DNA of 64,000 bases, taken from positions 62,001 through 126,000 of the forward strand of contig UCCS01000016.1 in the NCBI GenBank assembly GCA_900470965.1, given 5' to 3'. This DNA comes from Hyphomicrobiales bacterium. GTDB taxonomy: Bacteria > Pseudomonadota > Alphaproteobacteria > Rhizobiales > Rhizobiaceae. A program made the translations under genes and the position numbers. The notes beneath the pieces were generated by a model. That model made no database searches. It had not been told where the DNA came from and was given only the letters and a program-made list of their open reading frames with translations. Shown piece after piece: positions 43,774 to 52,521 of this stretch; positions within the stretch are counted from its first letter, which is position 1; each line of letters starts with the position of its first letter.

Positions 43774-43812
43774 GCCTTCATCCGGTTCAAAAACAGAAGG
43801 GGTTGGCGATCC

Positions 43813-45108
43813 ATGATGAAACTATCCTCACCGTGCATGACCATTAAAGCAGGCAGGCTGGCGGTATCGGTGCTCGCGCTCATGGCTTCTACTGCCTATG
43901 CCGAGGCGAAGTCGCTCGATGGCGTAACGCTGACGATTGCCTCCATGAACGACGGCTTCGCGAACGTCCTTCAGGCGCTCGCCCCCGCCTTCAAGGAGGA
44001 GACGGGCGCGGACGTCAAGGTCGAGATCATGGACTATGGCACGCTGCTGACCAAGACGACCGCCGACTTCATTGGCGACACCAAGGGCTACGACCTCGTC
44101 ACCATGGACATCGTTTGGGCCGGCGCCTATGCGGAGAACAAGTATACAGTTGACCTGACCGACAGGGTAAAGCGCGACGCGGCGGAACTCGATCTCGACG
44201 ATATCTATCCGGTGATCCTTGAATCCCTCGGGCAATATGACGGCAAATATGTTGCCTATCCGCTTGCGGCCTATGCCAACGTTCTGGCCTATCGCAAGGA
44301 CTTGTTGGAAGCGGCCGGTCTGAAGCCGCCGGCGAACATGGAAGAACTTGTTCAGGACGCCCTGAAACTCAACGACCCGTCCAAGAAGCAGTATGGCTTT
44401 GTCGCCAATGGCCAGAAGGGGCCTGCGGTCGCGCAGGACTGGATGCAGTATAACAATCAGCTTGGCGGCTCCATTCTCAACAAGGATGGCCAACCGGCGC
44501 TGAACTCCGAAGCCAATATCAAGAGCCTCGAGGTTTACAAGCAGCTCTTCACGGAGGCTGCACCTCCCGGCGCAATCGAATATGACTGGGGCGGTCGCGA
44601 AGAAAGTTTCCGTCAGGGGCTTGCAGCCTTCATGCAGACATGGTCCGTCGGTGCGACGTCCTATTCCGATCCGAAGGTCTCCAACGTGGTCGGCAAGGTT
44701 GGTATTTCGGTCGCTCCGGTCGCAACGGGCATGACGCCGCAATACGGCGTCGGCGGGTGGGGCCTGTCGATCAATGCCGACATCGACGCCTCCAAGCAGG
44801 ACGCTGCCTGGACCTTTATCAAGTGGATCAGCAGCAAGAAGGTCCACAAGGAGTTCAACATGCTCGGGGCAGGTGGCTTCATCCGCAAGAGCGAGCTCGA
44901 CGACCCCGATCTCAACGCGAAATTCGACTTCCTGCCGGTTCTGAAGGAAACTTATGAGCACGGCAATGGCGAATTCCGCCCGCGCATTCCCCAGTATCCG
45001 GAAATCCAGGATCTGCTTGGCACTGCCGTGAACTCGGCGCTCTCTGGCTCGGTTACGCCGAAGGATGCGCTGGACAAAGCCCAGGCGGCAGCCGAAAAAC
45101 TGTTCTGA
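43813..45108 (+). CDS. ABC transporter substrate-binding protein (CUT1/family 1)
   Basis: A 431-residue periplasmic binding protein. A signal peptide (cleavage near AYA-EA, residues about 28-32) precedes a family-1 fold with LTIASMNDGFANVLQALAPAFKEETGADVKVE. Two ATG codons occur at 43813 and 43816; the first is used, with AGAAGGGG upstream. It begins an operon ending in allophanate hydrolase, which suggests the ligand is a urea-like or biuret-like compound and not a sugar, despite the CUT1 family. That is inference from context. Confidence 0.9.
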   Translation: MMKLSSPCMTIKAGRLAVSVLALMASTAYAEAKSLDGVTLTIASMNDGFANVLQALAPAFKEETGADVKVEIMDYGTLLTKTTADFIGDTKGYDLVTMDIVWAGAYAENKYTVDLTDRVKRDAAELDLDDIYPVILESLGQYDGKYVAYPLAAYANVLAYRKDLLEAAGLKPPANMEELVQDALKLNDPSKKQYGFVANGQKGPAVAQDWMQYNNQLGGSILNKDGQPALNSEANIKSLEVYKQLFTEAAPPGAIEYDWGGREESFRQGLAAFMQTWSVGATSYSDPKVSNVVGKVGISVAPVATGMTPQYGVGGWGLSINADIDASKQDAAWTFIKWISSKKVHKEFNMLGAGGFIRKSELDDPDLNAKFDFLPVLKETYEHGNGEFRPRIPQYPEIQDLLGTAVNSALSGSVTPKDALDKAQAAAEKLF

Positions 45109-45119
45109 CAGACTTTGAC

Positions 45120-45148
45120 GCCCGCCAGCCGAGGAAAGGGTGGCGGGC
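45120..45148 (+). promoter_or_regulatory. Hairpin after the binding-protein gene
   Basis: GCCCGCCA (45120-45127) pairs with TGGCGGGC (45141-45148); two further C-G pairs can form past one bulged base. It lies 11 bases after the stop codon in a 133-base gap before the permease. It is the third such stem in the window. Confidence 0.65.
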
Positions 45149-45241
45149 CGACCTTCAATGCAACCTGAGTAAAGTTGCGAGCCATATGACAGGCGCTGGC
45201 TGTTCCCCCGACCTGCCGAATTTAGAGTGGAGCGTTGACCT

Positions 45242-46141
45242 GTGCGTTACAGCTTCTCAGACCGCCGCAGGTTTTTCCTATCTCTCATGGCAGCGCCGGC
45301 CGTCATATATGTCGCAGCTGTAGGGTTGTGGCCCCTTGGACAGGGCATCTGGTACAGCTTCTATAAATACCATCTTCTGCGCCCGGCCCGCACCCAGTTC
45401 GTTGGCCTCCAGAACTACTTCGACATCTTCTCGGATCCGTCGGCCCGCAAGGCCATTCTCAATACCGTTCAGTTCACGATCTTCAGCGTCGGGTTGCAGC
45501 TGGTTTTCGGCTTCTGCCTTGCGCTGCTGCTGTGGCGCGACAGTCGCTTCAATCGCATCGTCCTTGCCTTCCTGCTCATTCCCGCCACGATCACCCCGCT
45601 GGTGGTCGGCCTGATCTTCAAGGCGCTGCTCGGTGCGGACTACGGCATGATCGGCTACTTCCTGTCAGAGGCCGGGATCGGGCCGCGTAGCGGCCTTCTG
45701 ACGGACGGCAGCACGGCGCTCTGGGTGCTGATCCTTATCGATTGCTGGGAATGGACGCCCCTGATGGCGCTGATCCTGCTCGCAGGATTGAAAGCGCTGC
45801 CGGCAGACGTGCTGGAGGCGGGGCTGGTCGATGGCGCAACGGCCTGGCAGCGCTTTCGGATGCTTATCCTGCCTTTGATGCTGCCATCGGTCTTCCTGGC
45901 GCTCACGCTGAGAAGCATGGACGCCTTCCGCGTGTTCGATTCCGTCTTCGTCACGACCGGGGGTGGACCCGACGACGCTACGAACACGTTGATGATGCTC
46001 GGCGTCAAGGAAGGGCTGCAATTCTTCAATGTCGGCTATGCGTCGGCGGTCGGCAACGTCACACTGCTGTTTATAGCGCTGATGGCGACCGCGCTGATGC
46101 TAGTGGTGCGCCGCGCCGATGTACGGATCAATGGGAAGTAA
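45242..46141 (+). CDS. ABC transporter permease, MalF type
   Basis: A 299-residue permease with six predicted helices and the EAA loop PADVLEAGLVDGATAWQRFRMLILP. The start is a GTG at 45242, preceded by TGGAGCG. It is shorter at the N-terminus than MalF itself, as is usual for CUT1 permeases. The next permease starts 4 bases after its stop. Confidence 0.91.
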   Translation: MRYSFSDRRRFFLSLMAAPAVIYVAAVGLWPLGQGIWYSFYKYHLLRPARTQFVGLQNYFDIFSDPSARKAILNTVQFTIFSVGLQLVFGFCLALLLWRDSRFNRIVLAFLLIPATITPLVVGLIFKALLGADYGMIGYFLSEAGIGPRSGLLTDGSTALWVLILIDCWEWTPLMALILLAGLKALPADVLEAGLVDGATAWQRFRMLILPLMLPSVFLALTLRSMDAFRVFDSVFVTTGGGPDDATNTLMMLGVKEGLQFFNVGYASAVGNVTLLFIALMATALMLVVRRADVRINGK

Positions 46142-46145
46142 TGCG

Positions 46146-46967
46146 ATGGCCATGGTTTCCAAACGACGCGTCTTTCTCGAGCGGACCACCATTCTCACCA
46201 TTACCGTGCTCTTCCTGCTGCCGGTATGCTGGCTGATTTCCACGGCTTACAAGCCCTCGAACCAGATCTTCTCCGTGCCGCCGCGGTTGTTCTTCGAGCC
46301 AACGCTCGACCAGTTCCGCAAGGCCTTTGCGGCTTTCGACGTGTTCTCGCTGGTGCGCTCGTCGCTTGTCATCAGCGTCGGTACGACGCTTCTGTCGCTG
46401 CTGCTCGGCACTCCCGCGGGCTATGCACTGGCAAGGTCGAAGTCCAGGTATGCCGCGGGCTTTGCCTATTTCTTCCTGGCGATCCGCATGATCCCGGCAA
46501 TCGCCGCCCTGATCCCCTTCTATCTGCTCATGCGTGACATCGGCCTGCTCGGAAGCTGGTGGGCGGTCATCGTTTTCAACACCATGCTCAACTGTGCCTT
46601 CGTGACCTGGATGATGTTCTCCTATTTCAAGTCGCTGCCTCCCGATATGGAAGAGGCGGCGTTGACCGATGGCTGCACGCAGATGGGTGCCTTCCTCAAG
46701 GTCGCTGTGCCGACCACCCGTTCAGGCATGATCGCCTGCGCCTTGTTCTGCATGATGTTTTCCTGGAACGACTTCCTTCATCCCATGTTCCTCACGACAC
46801 TCGATTCCAAGCCGATATCGGTCGCGTTGCTGACCGCCTACGGTACCAAGGACATCACCTGGGGCACGCTCGGCGCGCTCGCCCACTTCTCAACAATTCC
46901 GATTGTCCTGATGGCGCTGTTCATGAATCGCTACTTCGTTCAGGGCGCAACGAACGGCGTACAGTAG
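46146..46967 (+). CDS. ABC transporter permease, MalG type
   Basis: A 273-residue permease with six helices and the EAA loop PPDMEEAALTDGCTQMGAFLKVAVP. The ATG at 46146 has GGGAAG upstream; another ATG follows two codons later. It forms the channel with the MalF-type partner and is followed after 11 bases by the ATPase gene. Confidence 0.91.
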   Translation: MAMVSKRRVFLERTTILTITVLFLLPVCWLISTAYKPSNQIFSVPPRLFFEPTLDQFRKAFAAFDVFSLVRSSLVISVGTTLLSLLLGTPAGYALARSKSRYAAGFAYFFLAIRMIPAIAALIPFYLLMRDIGLLGSWWAVIVFNTMLNCAFVTWMMFSYFKSLPPDMEEAALTDGCTQMGAFLKVAVPTTRSGMIACALFCMMFSWNDFLHPMFLTTLDSKPISVALLTAYGTKDITWGTLGALAHFSTIPIVLMALFMNRYFVQGATNGVQ

Positions 46968-46978
46968 GACCCAGATCC

Positions 46979-48127
46979 ATGGCCCAGATTTCGTTTCAGA
47001 ACGTGTCCAAAACCTATGCGGGCGGCAAGTCCGCAGCACTGACGGACTTTAACCTCTCGATCAACGACGGTGAATTCATGGTGCTTGTCGGTCCGTCGGG
47101 CTGTGGCAAGACCACGGCGCTGCGCATGATCGCGGGCCTTGAGGAGATCACCGGCGGCACGCTCAGGATCAACGATACCGTCGCCAATGATCTTGCCCCG
47201 CGCGAGCGCAATATCGCCATGGTGTTCCAGTCCTACGCGCTCTATCCGCATCTGACCGTAGGCGAAAATATCGCATTCGGACTGAAGGTTCGCGGCGCCA
47301 AGCCCGAGGAGGTGGCGGAGAAGGTTCGCGAAACGGCTGCGCTGCTCGAACTGACGGAATTCCTCGACCGGAAGCCGGCGCGCCTCTCTGGTGGCCAGCG
47401 CCAGCGCGTGGCCATGGGACGGGCGTTGGTTCGCTCGCCCAACGCCTTCCTCATGGACGAACCGCTTTCGAACCTCGATGCTCGACTGCGTGGCCAGATG
47501 CGGACAGAGATTTCGAGGCTGCAGCGTATGCGGGCGGTCACCACGGTCTACGTGACGCACGACCAGGTGGAGGCGATGACGATGGGTCATCGCGTCGCCG
47601 TGATGAACAAGGGAACACTGCAGCAACTCGATGCCCCTCGCAGGCTCTACGACAATCCGCTGAATATGTTCGTCGCGAGCTTCATAGGCTCGCCGCCGAT
47701 CAATTTCATGGAGGCGACCCTCGTCGGTCACGATGGCGCGCCGGCCCTGCAGATCGGTCCCTTCCTGCTCCCGCTTCTGGCCTCGGCGGACCGGCTGGCC
47801 CGGCGTATTGGCGGCAAGGTTGTCGCCGGCATCCGCCCCGAAGCCTTCAAAGTGACCACGGGCTCGACGGGACCCGGAACCCTCTCCGCAAGGGTCCTGT
47901 TCGTCGAGGATCTGGGAGCCGACCTGCTACTGCATCTGGATTCTGGCGAGATCGCGATGGGCCATGCCGACATGATCGAGGACGAGCGCGATGTGATGAA
48001 GTCGTCGCCGAAGCTGAAAGCCATGATCGACGGCAGCCATCGCATCAGCCGCGACGAGAGCGTGTCCTTCGCCATCGATCCGGCGTCCATCCTCGTTTTT
48101 GATGCGCAAACGGGAGTAACCTTGTGA
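46979..48127 (+). CDS. ABC transporter ATPase, UgpC/MsmX class
   Basis: A 382-residue ATPase with canonical GPSGCGKT, FQSYALYPHL, LSGGQRQRVAMGRAL, LMDEPLSNLD and VTHDQVEAM motifs, and a C-terminal TOBE region with GIRPEAFKV. The ATG at 46979 is chosen although the frame is open far upstream over the permease. The stop overlaps the GTG start of the cysteine hydrolase gene, which ties uptake to hydrolysis. Confidence 0.94.
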   Translation: MAQISFQNVSKTYAGGKSAALTDFNLSINDGEFMVLVGPSGCGKTTALRMIAGLEEITGGTLRINDTVANDLAPRERNIAMVFQSYALYPHLTVGENIAFGLKVRGAKPEEVAEKVRETAALLELTEFLDRKPARLSGGQRQRVAMGRALVRSPNAFLMDEPLSNLDARLRGQMRTEISRLQRMRAVTTVYVTHDQVEAMTMGHRVAVMNKGTLQQLDAPRRLYDNPLNMFVASFIGSPPINFMEATLVGHDGAPALQIGPFLLPLLASADRLARRIGGKVVAGIRPEAFKVTTGSTGPGTLSARVLFVEDLGADLLLHLDSGEIAMGHADMIEDERDVMKSSPKLKAMIDGSHRISRDESVSFAIDPASILVFDAQTGVTL

Positions 48128-48810
48128 CGAGTCCGGCAACCGGCGGCTTCTGGCCGCTCGGCGGTCCCGTCTCAAGGGCGGAGATCGCGCTCATCATCAT
48201 CGACATGCAGGTGGATTTCTGCGCCCCCGGCGGCTGGGTCGACCAACTCGGCGAGGATGTCTCCAACACCCGCTCCGTCATCGCGCCGATCCGCGATGTC
48301 CTCGAGGCTGCCCGGGCGGCGGAGATCACCGTTATTCACACCCGAGAGGGACACCGACCCGATCTTTTGGACCTGCATGCCAACAAGCAATGGCGCACCC
48401 GCGTCCATGGGCTCGGTATCGGCGATCAGGGCAAGACTGGCCGTATCCTGGTGCATGGCGAGCCGGGCTGGCAGATCATTCCCGAACTAAGTCCCGTCGA
48501 GGGAGAACTGGTGATCGACAAGCCGGGCAAGTCGTCATTCCACCGCACCGAACTGGCGGGCGAACTGAAAAAGCGCGGCATCTCTCGCCTTGTCGTTACC
48601 GGTGTCACCTCGGATTGCTGCGTGCAATCCACCCTGCGCGACGGTTTCGAATACGGTATCGAGTGCGTGCTTCTCGAAGACTGCACGGCGGCGGTCGAAA
48701 CACCCAATCACGAGGCGACCATCGAAATCCTTGGGGCATTCGGCGGGCGCTGGGGCCGCGTCTCCGACCGGGCTGCGTTCAAGGCCATGCTGGAGATGCT
48801 CGATGGCTGA
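48124..48810 (+). CDS. Cysteine hydrolase of the isochorismatase superfamily, biuret amidohydrolase-like
   Basis: A 228-residue enzyme with the full catalytic triad: Asp27 in IIIDMQVDFC, Lys136 in IDKPGKSSF and Cys166 in VTSDCCVQST. The segments HTREGHRPDL, ANKQWR, GIGD, GEPGWQIIPEL and NHEATIE follow the pattern I remember for biuret amidohydrolase (BiuH), which converts biuret to allophanate and ammonia. The operon also encodes allophanate hydrolase, which uses exactly that product. Ureidoacrylate hydrolase (RutB) is a related alternative. The start is GTG, overlapping the ATPase stop (GTGA). Confidence 0.85.
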   Translation: MTSPATGGFWPLGGPVSRAEIALIIIDMQVDFCAPGGWVDQLGEDVSNTRSVIAPIRDVLEAARAAEITVIHTREGHRPDLLDLHANKQWRTRVHGLGIGDQGKTGRILVHGEPGWQIIPELSPVEGELVIDKPGKSSFHRTELAGELKKRGISRLVVTGVTSDCCVQSTLRDGFEYGIECVLLEDCTAAVETPNHEATIEILGAFGGRWGRVSDRAAFKAMLEMLDG

Positions 48811-49444
48811 GCGCGACATGAAAAACTTCGGCGCCATCGCCGCCAATCCCTATTCCTGGCCCTTTGACGGGGTCTGGTCGGCGAGCGACACCGCGCTTCT
48901 GCTCCTCGGCTTCCAGAACGGCAACATCGCCGCGCTGTCGGCCGGGCCGGAGCTCGAAGCCGCCATGGAACTGCTGGAAGGGGCCAACAAAGCCGGCCTT
49001 ACCGTCGTTGCCGCCCGCCGTGGCGCAGACCCGTCCGAAAGCGCGATGGCGGCTCGCCGTCGTCTCCTCGGCGACCATGTTCCCGCTAGACATTCTGCCG
49101 AATGGGCGCTGAGCGACAGGCTGGAGCTGCCCGCTAACGCAATCCTCGTCGATCATGGTGGCGACAACGCATTTTTCCGCACGGGGCTCGAGGATGAGCT
49201 GCGCCAGCGCGGTGTGCGCAACCTGCTCGTGACCGGCCTTCCGACCGAAGGCATCGTTCACGCCACACAGCGCGCGGCCAACGACATGGGTTTCGAGTGC
49301 CTGGCGGTGGCGGATGCCTGCAAGGGCACCTCGCCCCTGCGCCACAGCGCGCAATTGCGCATCACAACTTTCGGCAACGGCCTTTTCGGCACGGTTGCCG
49401 CCACCGCCGACGTCTTGGCGGCACTAACGACGCTTCAGGAGTAG
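48803..49444 (+). CDS. Catalytically dead isochorismatase-fold paralogue
   Basis: A 213-residue protein with the same fold and similar N-terminus (NPYSWPFDGVW) as biuret-hydrolase-type enzymes, but all three catalytic residues are replaced. The Asp of IIIDMQ is Gly36 (LLLLGFQNGN), the Lys of DKPGK is Asp121 (VDHGGDNAFF), and the nucleophile Cys is Ile151 (GLPTEGIVHAT). The remaining fold appears intact and the frame is undamaged, so it is not simply a decaying gene. It overlaps the active hydrolase gene by eight bases, which suggests a structural or regulatory partner of that enzyme. An ATG at 48818 is an alternative start. Confidence 0.85.
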   Translation: MAERDMKNFGAIAANPYSWPFDGVWSASDTALLLLGFQNGNIAALSAGPELEAAMELLEGANKAGLTVVAARRGADPSESAMAARRRLLGDHVPARHSAEWALSDRLELPANAILVDHGGDNAFFRTGLEDELRQRGVRNLLVTGLPTEGIVHATQRAANDMGFECLAVADACKGTSPLRHSAQLRITTFGNGLFGTVAATADVLAALTTLQE

Positions 49445-49448
49445 CATC

Positions 49449-51275
49449 ATGTCAGAATTCACCTGGTCCGACGCCACAGGCAGCCTCGATCTCACCACGC
49501 TCGGCAAGGCTTATGCTACCGGTGAACTGACGCCGGCCCGTGTCGTCAACGCCATCTACGACCGCATTGAAGCACGCGGGGACGACCACGTCTGGACCTA
49601 TCTCGTGCCGCGCGCGACCGTGCTCAGGGCCGCAGTCGAGCTGGAGGCCGCCGGCCATGATGGACGACCGCTCTGGGGAATCCCCTTCTCGGTGAAGGAC
49701 TGCAACGATATCGTCGGCCTGCCGACGACGAACGGGCTCAAGGAAGCCGCCTATGTTGCCCACTCCTCCGGCCAGGCGCTCGACCGCCTTTTCGAGGCCG
49801 GCGCGCTTCTCATCGGCAAGACCAATATGGACCAGTTCGGCATCGGTCTGGTGGGCATGCGCACACCCTATGGCGCCTGTTCCTCAGTCTTCGACGAGCG
49901 TTACATTTCCGGGGGGTCGAGCTCGGGCTCGGGCGTTTCCGTGGCCGCCGGTCTTTCGAGTTTTTCCATCGCCAACGATGCCGCCGGCTCGGGACGCGTA
50001 CCGGCAGGCTTCAACAACATCGTGGGCATCAAGCCGACGCCCGGTCTGGTCAGCAATGCCTGCGTTTCCGGCGGCGGCTGCGTAAAGACCATCGAAACCC
50101 TTTCCGTGTTCTCGCTGACGGTCGAGGACGGCATGAGCGTGCTGAAGCTGATGGCGGGCTATGACCCGTCCTATCCCTTCTCGAAGCCCGAAGCCGACGA
50201 CGTGCAGCTCGCTCCCGTCGCGCCGCCGCCGCGCTTCCGTTTCGGCGTGCCGGCCGGCGATGCGCTTCGTTTCTTCGGTGACGCCGAAGCCGAGCGCCTG
50301 TTCGGCGAAGCTGTCGAACGGCTGATCGCCATGGGCGGCGAGAAGGTCGAGGTGGATTTCACGCCCTTCGAGGAAACGCAACGCATTCTCTATGACGGCC
50401 CCTGGATTTCCGAACGCGCCCTCAGCCTCGACAGCGTGCTGGAGAAGTATCGGGATGCGATCCATCCGGTAACGCGGCAGATCCTCTCGAAATCCGGCAG
50501 CTTCAACGCCATCGACACCTTCGCGGCAATCCATCGCATCGCCGAACTCAAGCGCGACACTCGGGCCGTATGGAAGGACATCGCCGTTCTGATGGTGCCC
50601 ACGACGCCGACGATCTACACAAAGGAGGAGATCGCCGCGAACCCGATCGAGCTGAACAGCAAGCTCGGCATCTATACGAACTTCGTCAACCTCATGGGGC
50701 TTTGCGGCATTGCCGTTCCCAACGGCTTCCGCAAGGACGGCCTGCCGCTCGGCGTCACGTTCCTGGCGCCTGGCTTCGAGGAGGCGCGCACAGCCGGCAT
50801 AGCTGCCACCTTCCACAAGGCAACGGGCCTCAAGCTGGCCAAGTTCGACAACCCGTATCCGGAAGTCGTCGCACAACCGCTGCCGGAAGGCTATCGGGAG
50901 ATCGCCGTGGTTGGCGCCCATCTTTCCGGCATGCCGCTCAACCACGAACTCGTCGAACGCGGCGGCTTTTTCCGCCGGTCCACCGCCACCAGCAGCGACT
51001 ACAGGCTCTACGCGCTGACGGCAGCTGTTCCGGCCAAGCCGGGCCTGATCCGGGCCGAAAGCGGCGCTCCGATCGCCGTCGAAATTTGGGCGCTGCCGGT
51101 TGCCGGTTTCGGCGATTTCATCAGTCGCATTCCCGCGCCGCTCGGGGTCGGCAAGCTGACGCTCGACGATGGTTCAAAGGTGACCGGCTTTCTCTGTGAA
51201 AGTGCGGCCATCGGCGGCCAGCCGGATATCACTGGTTATGGCGGCTGGCGTGCCTATTGCGCGCAAAGCGCCTGA
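49449..51275 (+). CDS. atzF: Allophanate hydrolase
   Basis: A 608-residue enzyme made of an amidase-signature domain (about 1-440) and the C-terminal allophanate hydrolase domain (about 465-605; AVVGAHLSGMPLNHEL, YRLYALTAAVPAKPGL, FGDFISRIPAPLGVG, GYGGWRAY). The Ser-cisSer-Lys triad is Lys83 (PFSVKDC), Ser157 (SGGSSSGSG) and Ser181 (DAAGSGRVPAG), spaced as in AtzF (74 and 24 residues). It breaks allophanate into ammonia and carbon dioxide. It starts 4 bases after the upstream gene and is the last step of the operon. Confidence 0.93.
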   Translation: MSEFTWSDATGSLDLTTLGKAYATGELTPARVVNAIYDRIEARGDDHVWTYLVPRATVLRAAVELEAAGHDGRPLWGIPFSVKDCNDIVGLPTTNGLKEAAYVAHSSGQALDRLFEAGALLIGKTNMDQFGIGLVGMRTPYGACSSVFDERYISGGSSSGSGVSVAAGLSSFSIANDAAGSGRVPAGFNNIVGIKPTPGLVSNACVSGGGCVKTIETLSVFSLTVEDGMSVLKLMAGYDPSYPFSKPEADDVQLAPVAPPPRFRFGVPAGDALRFFGDAEAERLFGEAVERLIAMGGEKVEVDFTPFEETQRILYDGPWISERALSLDSVLEKYRDAIHPVTRQILSKSGSFNAIDTFAAIHRIAELKRDTRAVWKDIAVLMVPTTPTIYTKEEIAANPIELNSKLGIYTNFVNLMGLCGIAVPNGFRKDGLPLGVTFLAPGFEEARTAGIAATFHKATGLKLAKFDNPYPEVVAQPLPEGYREIAVVGAHLSGMPLNHELVERGGFFRRSTATSSDYRLYALTAAVPAKPGLIRAESGAPIAVEIWALPVAGFGDFISRIPAPLGVGKLTLDDGSKVTGFLCESAAIGGQPDITGYGGWRAYCAQSA

Positions 51276-51476
51276 AAACGATCCAGCGACCTGTTCGCCG
51301 GGTCCATAATGATGCGAACGTCGGATCCATCGCACATCGAGCTTCGATGAAGCGTATGAAAAGGGCGAAAGAAGCGTTTGCGCCGAGCACGGCATCGAGC
51401 CCGAGAAGACTGCCGGGCAGGTGGGGCCGGCGTCCGGTTGCTACGGGAACGATGTTTGCGAGCCCGACCGTGTTGC

Positions 51477-51504
51477 TGCCACCGGCATGTCAACGCCGGT
51501 GGCA
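51477..51504. terminator. Strong hairpin between convergent operons
   Basis: TGCCACCGGC and GCCGGTGGCA form a perfect 10-base stem with an 8-base loop, followed by TTTGTG. It lies between the allophanate hydrolase stop and the convergent metallo-beta-lactamase-fold gene and probably ends transcription from at least the plus strand. The rest of 51276-51537 holds a short open frame without recognisable family. Confidence 0.55.
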
Positions 51505-51537
51505 TTTGTGATCATATGCCGATTGCGACCGCGTCGC

Positions 51538-52386
51538 TTATCTTGCGCTTTCGGGCAAGGCCGGCAGGCGCGAAATATGGGTGGGATCGTGTTGGATGAC
51601 GAGCGTTGCGTTCAGCCCGGCTGCGACCGCTTCGAGGCGTTCCATCGATGCGAGTGTGTCGGCACGGTTTTCATTGAAACTCGGCACGCCGTGGGTGGCC
51701 AGATTATCCTCGAAATGCACGACATCGCCGGACAACAGGACCGGCCCCATCTTTGCAAGCTTTACCAGGAGGGCGGCTTCCCCTTTCGTATGACCAGGCA
51801 TCGACAACATCATCACTGAACCGTCGCCGAAGACGTCACGGTCACCCGTCACGAGGTCGAGTTTCGCCTTGCCATCGAGCCAGGGTTTGACGAGATCCGG
51901 TACGACCGCGAAGGGCGGAGGATTGTCGTGAAAAGTCTGCCAATCGGCAGCGCCGATCATAAGCGTGGCTTTCGAAAAGGTCGCAGCCTGCCCGAGATGG
52001 TCGAAATGGTTGTGGCTGATGCCGACGGTTGCGATTTGCTCCGGTTTGATGCCGATCTGTTTCAACTGGGTCGGGATGTCGGTTTTGAGCGAGACGCCGA
52101 TCGGCGCATTCTGATCGGGTGCCTTGCCGATGATGCCGGCAGGAAGCCCGGTGTCCCAAAGAAGGTAGTCGCCGCCGTGGCGGATAACGTAGCAGCTATC
52201 CGTCAGCTCGCCCTTCTTGCCGGCAAAAGCGAAGGTGTCGGAAAACATCGATAAATCCTTGACGATGACGTCGCCGCAGTCGAGACGCCAGAGTTCAAGG
52301 TCTGGAGCAGCGCGTGTCGGCGTGGAAGCGAAGGACAGCGATGCGACCGTTGCCCCGATGGCAAGCGCAAATTTGAAGGTCTTCAT
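51538..52386 (-). CDS. Secreted metallo-beta-lactamase-fold hydrolase, AHL-lactonase-like
   Basis: A 282-residue protein with a signal peptide (MKTFKFALAIGATVASLSFA..., cleavage near TRA-AP) and a metallo-beta-lactamase fold. The dinuclear metal site is complete: HNHFDH at 125-130, His in MPGHTKGEA, Asp in LLSGDVVHF and a late His in VIQHDPTH. Cytoplasmic AHL lactonases share this motif set, and secreted relatives hydrolyse lactones or other esters. The ATG at 52386 has GGAGACC upstream and is preferred over a longer frame. It is divergent from the AraC regulator at 52522. Confidence 0.88.
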   Translation of the reverse strand: MKTFKFALAIGATVASLSFASTPTRAAPDLELWRLDCGDVIVKDLSMFSDTFAFAGKKGELTDSCYVIRHGGDYLLWDTGLPAGIIGKAPDQNAPIGVSLKTDIPTQLKQIGIKPEQIATVGISHNHFDHLGQAATFSKATLMIGAADWQTFHDNPPPFAVVPDLVKPWLDGKAKLDLVTGDRDVFGDGSVMMLSMPGHTKGEAALLVKLAKMGPVLLSGDVVHFEDNLATHGVPSFNENRADTLASMERLEAVAAGLNATLVIQHDPTHISRLPALPESAR

Positions 52387-52521
52387 GAAGGTCTCCTTGT
52401 CTTGAAGATCCTTCTTGTGCCGCCGCTCGCCACAAGGCATGCGCCAGATTTGTGATCACTTGGGCCCGAAACGCTCACCGGCGGTATTTTTTCTTGCCGC
52501 GCCTTCTCATAGATTGCGCTT

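Noticed and set aside
43828..44961. 377-codon minus-strand frame opposite the binding protein
   Set aside because: It is the mirror of a well-supported gene with signal peptide, and has no motifs of its own.
49884..50945. 353-codon minus-strand frame opposite allophanate hydrolase
   Set aside because: The plus strand encodes the complete catalytic triad of allophanate hydrolase over the same bases.
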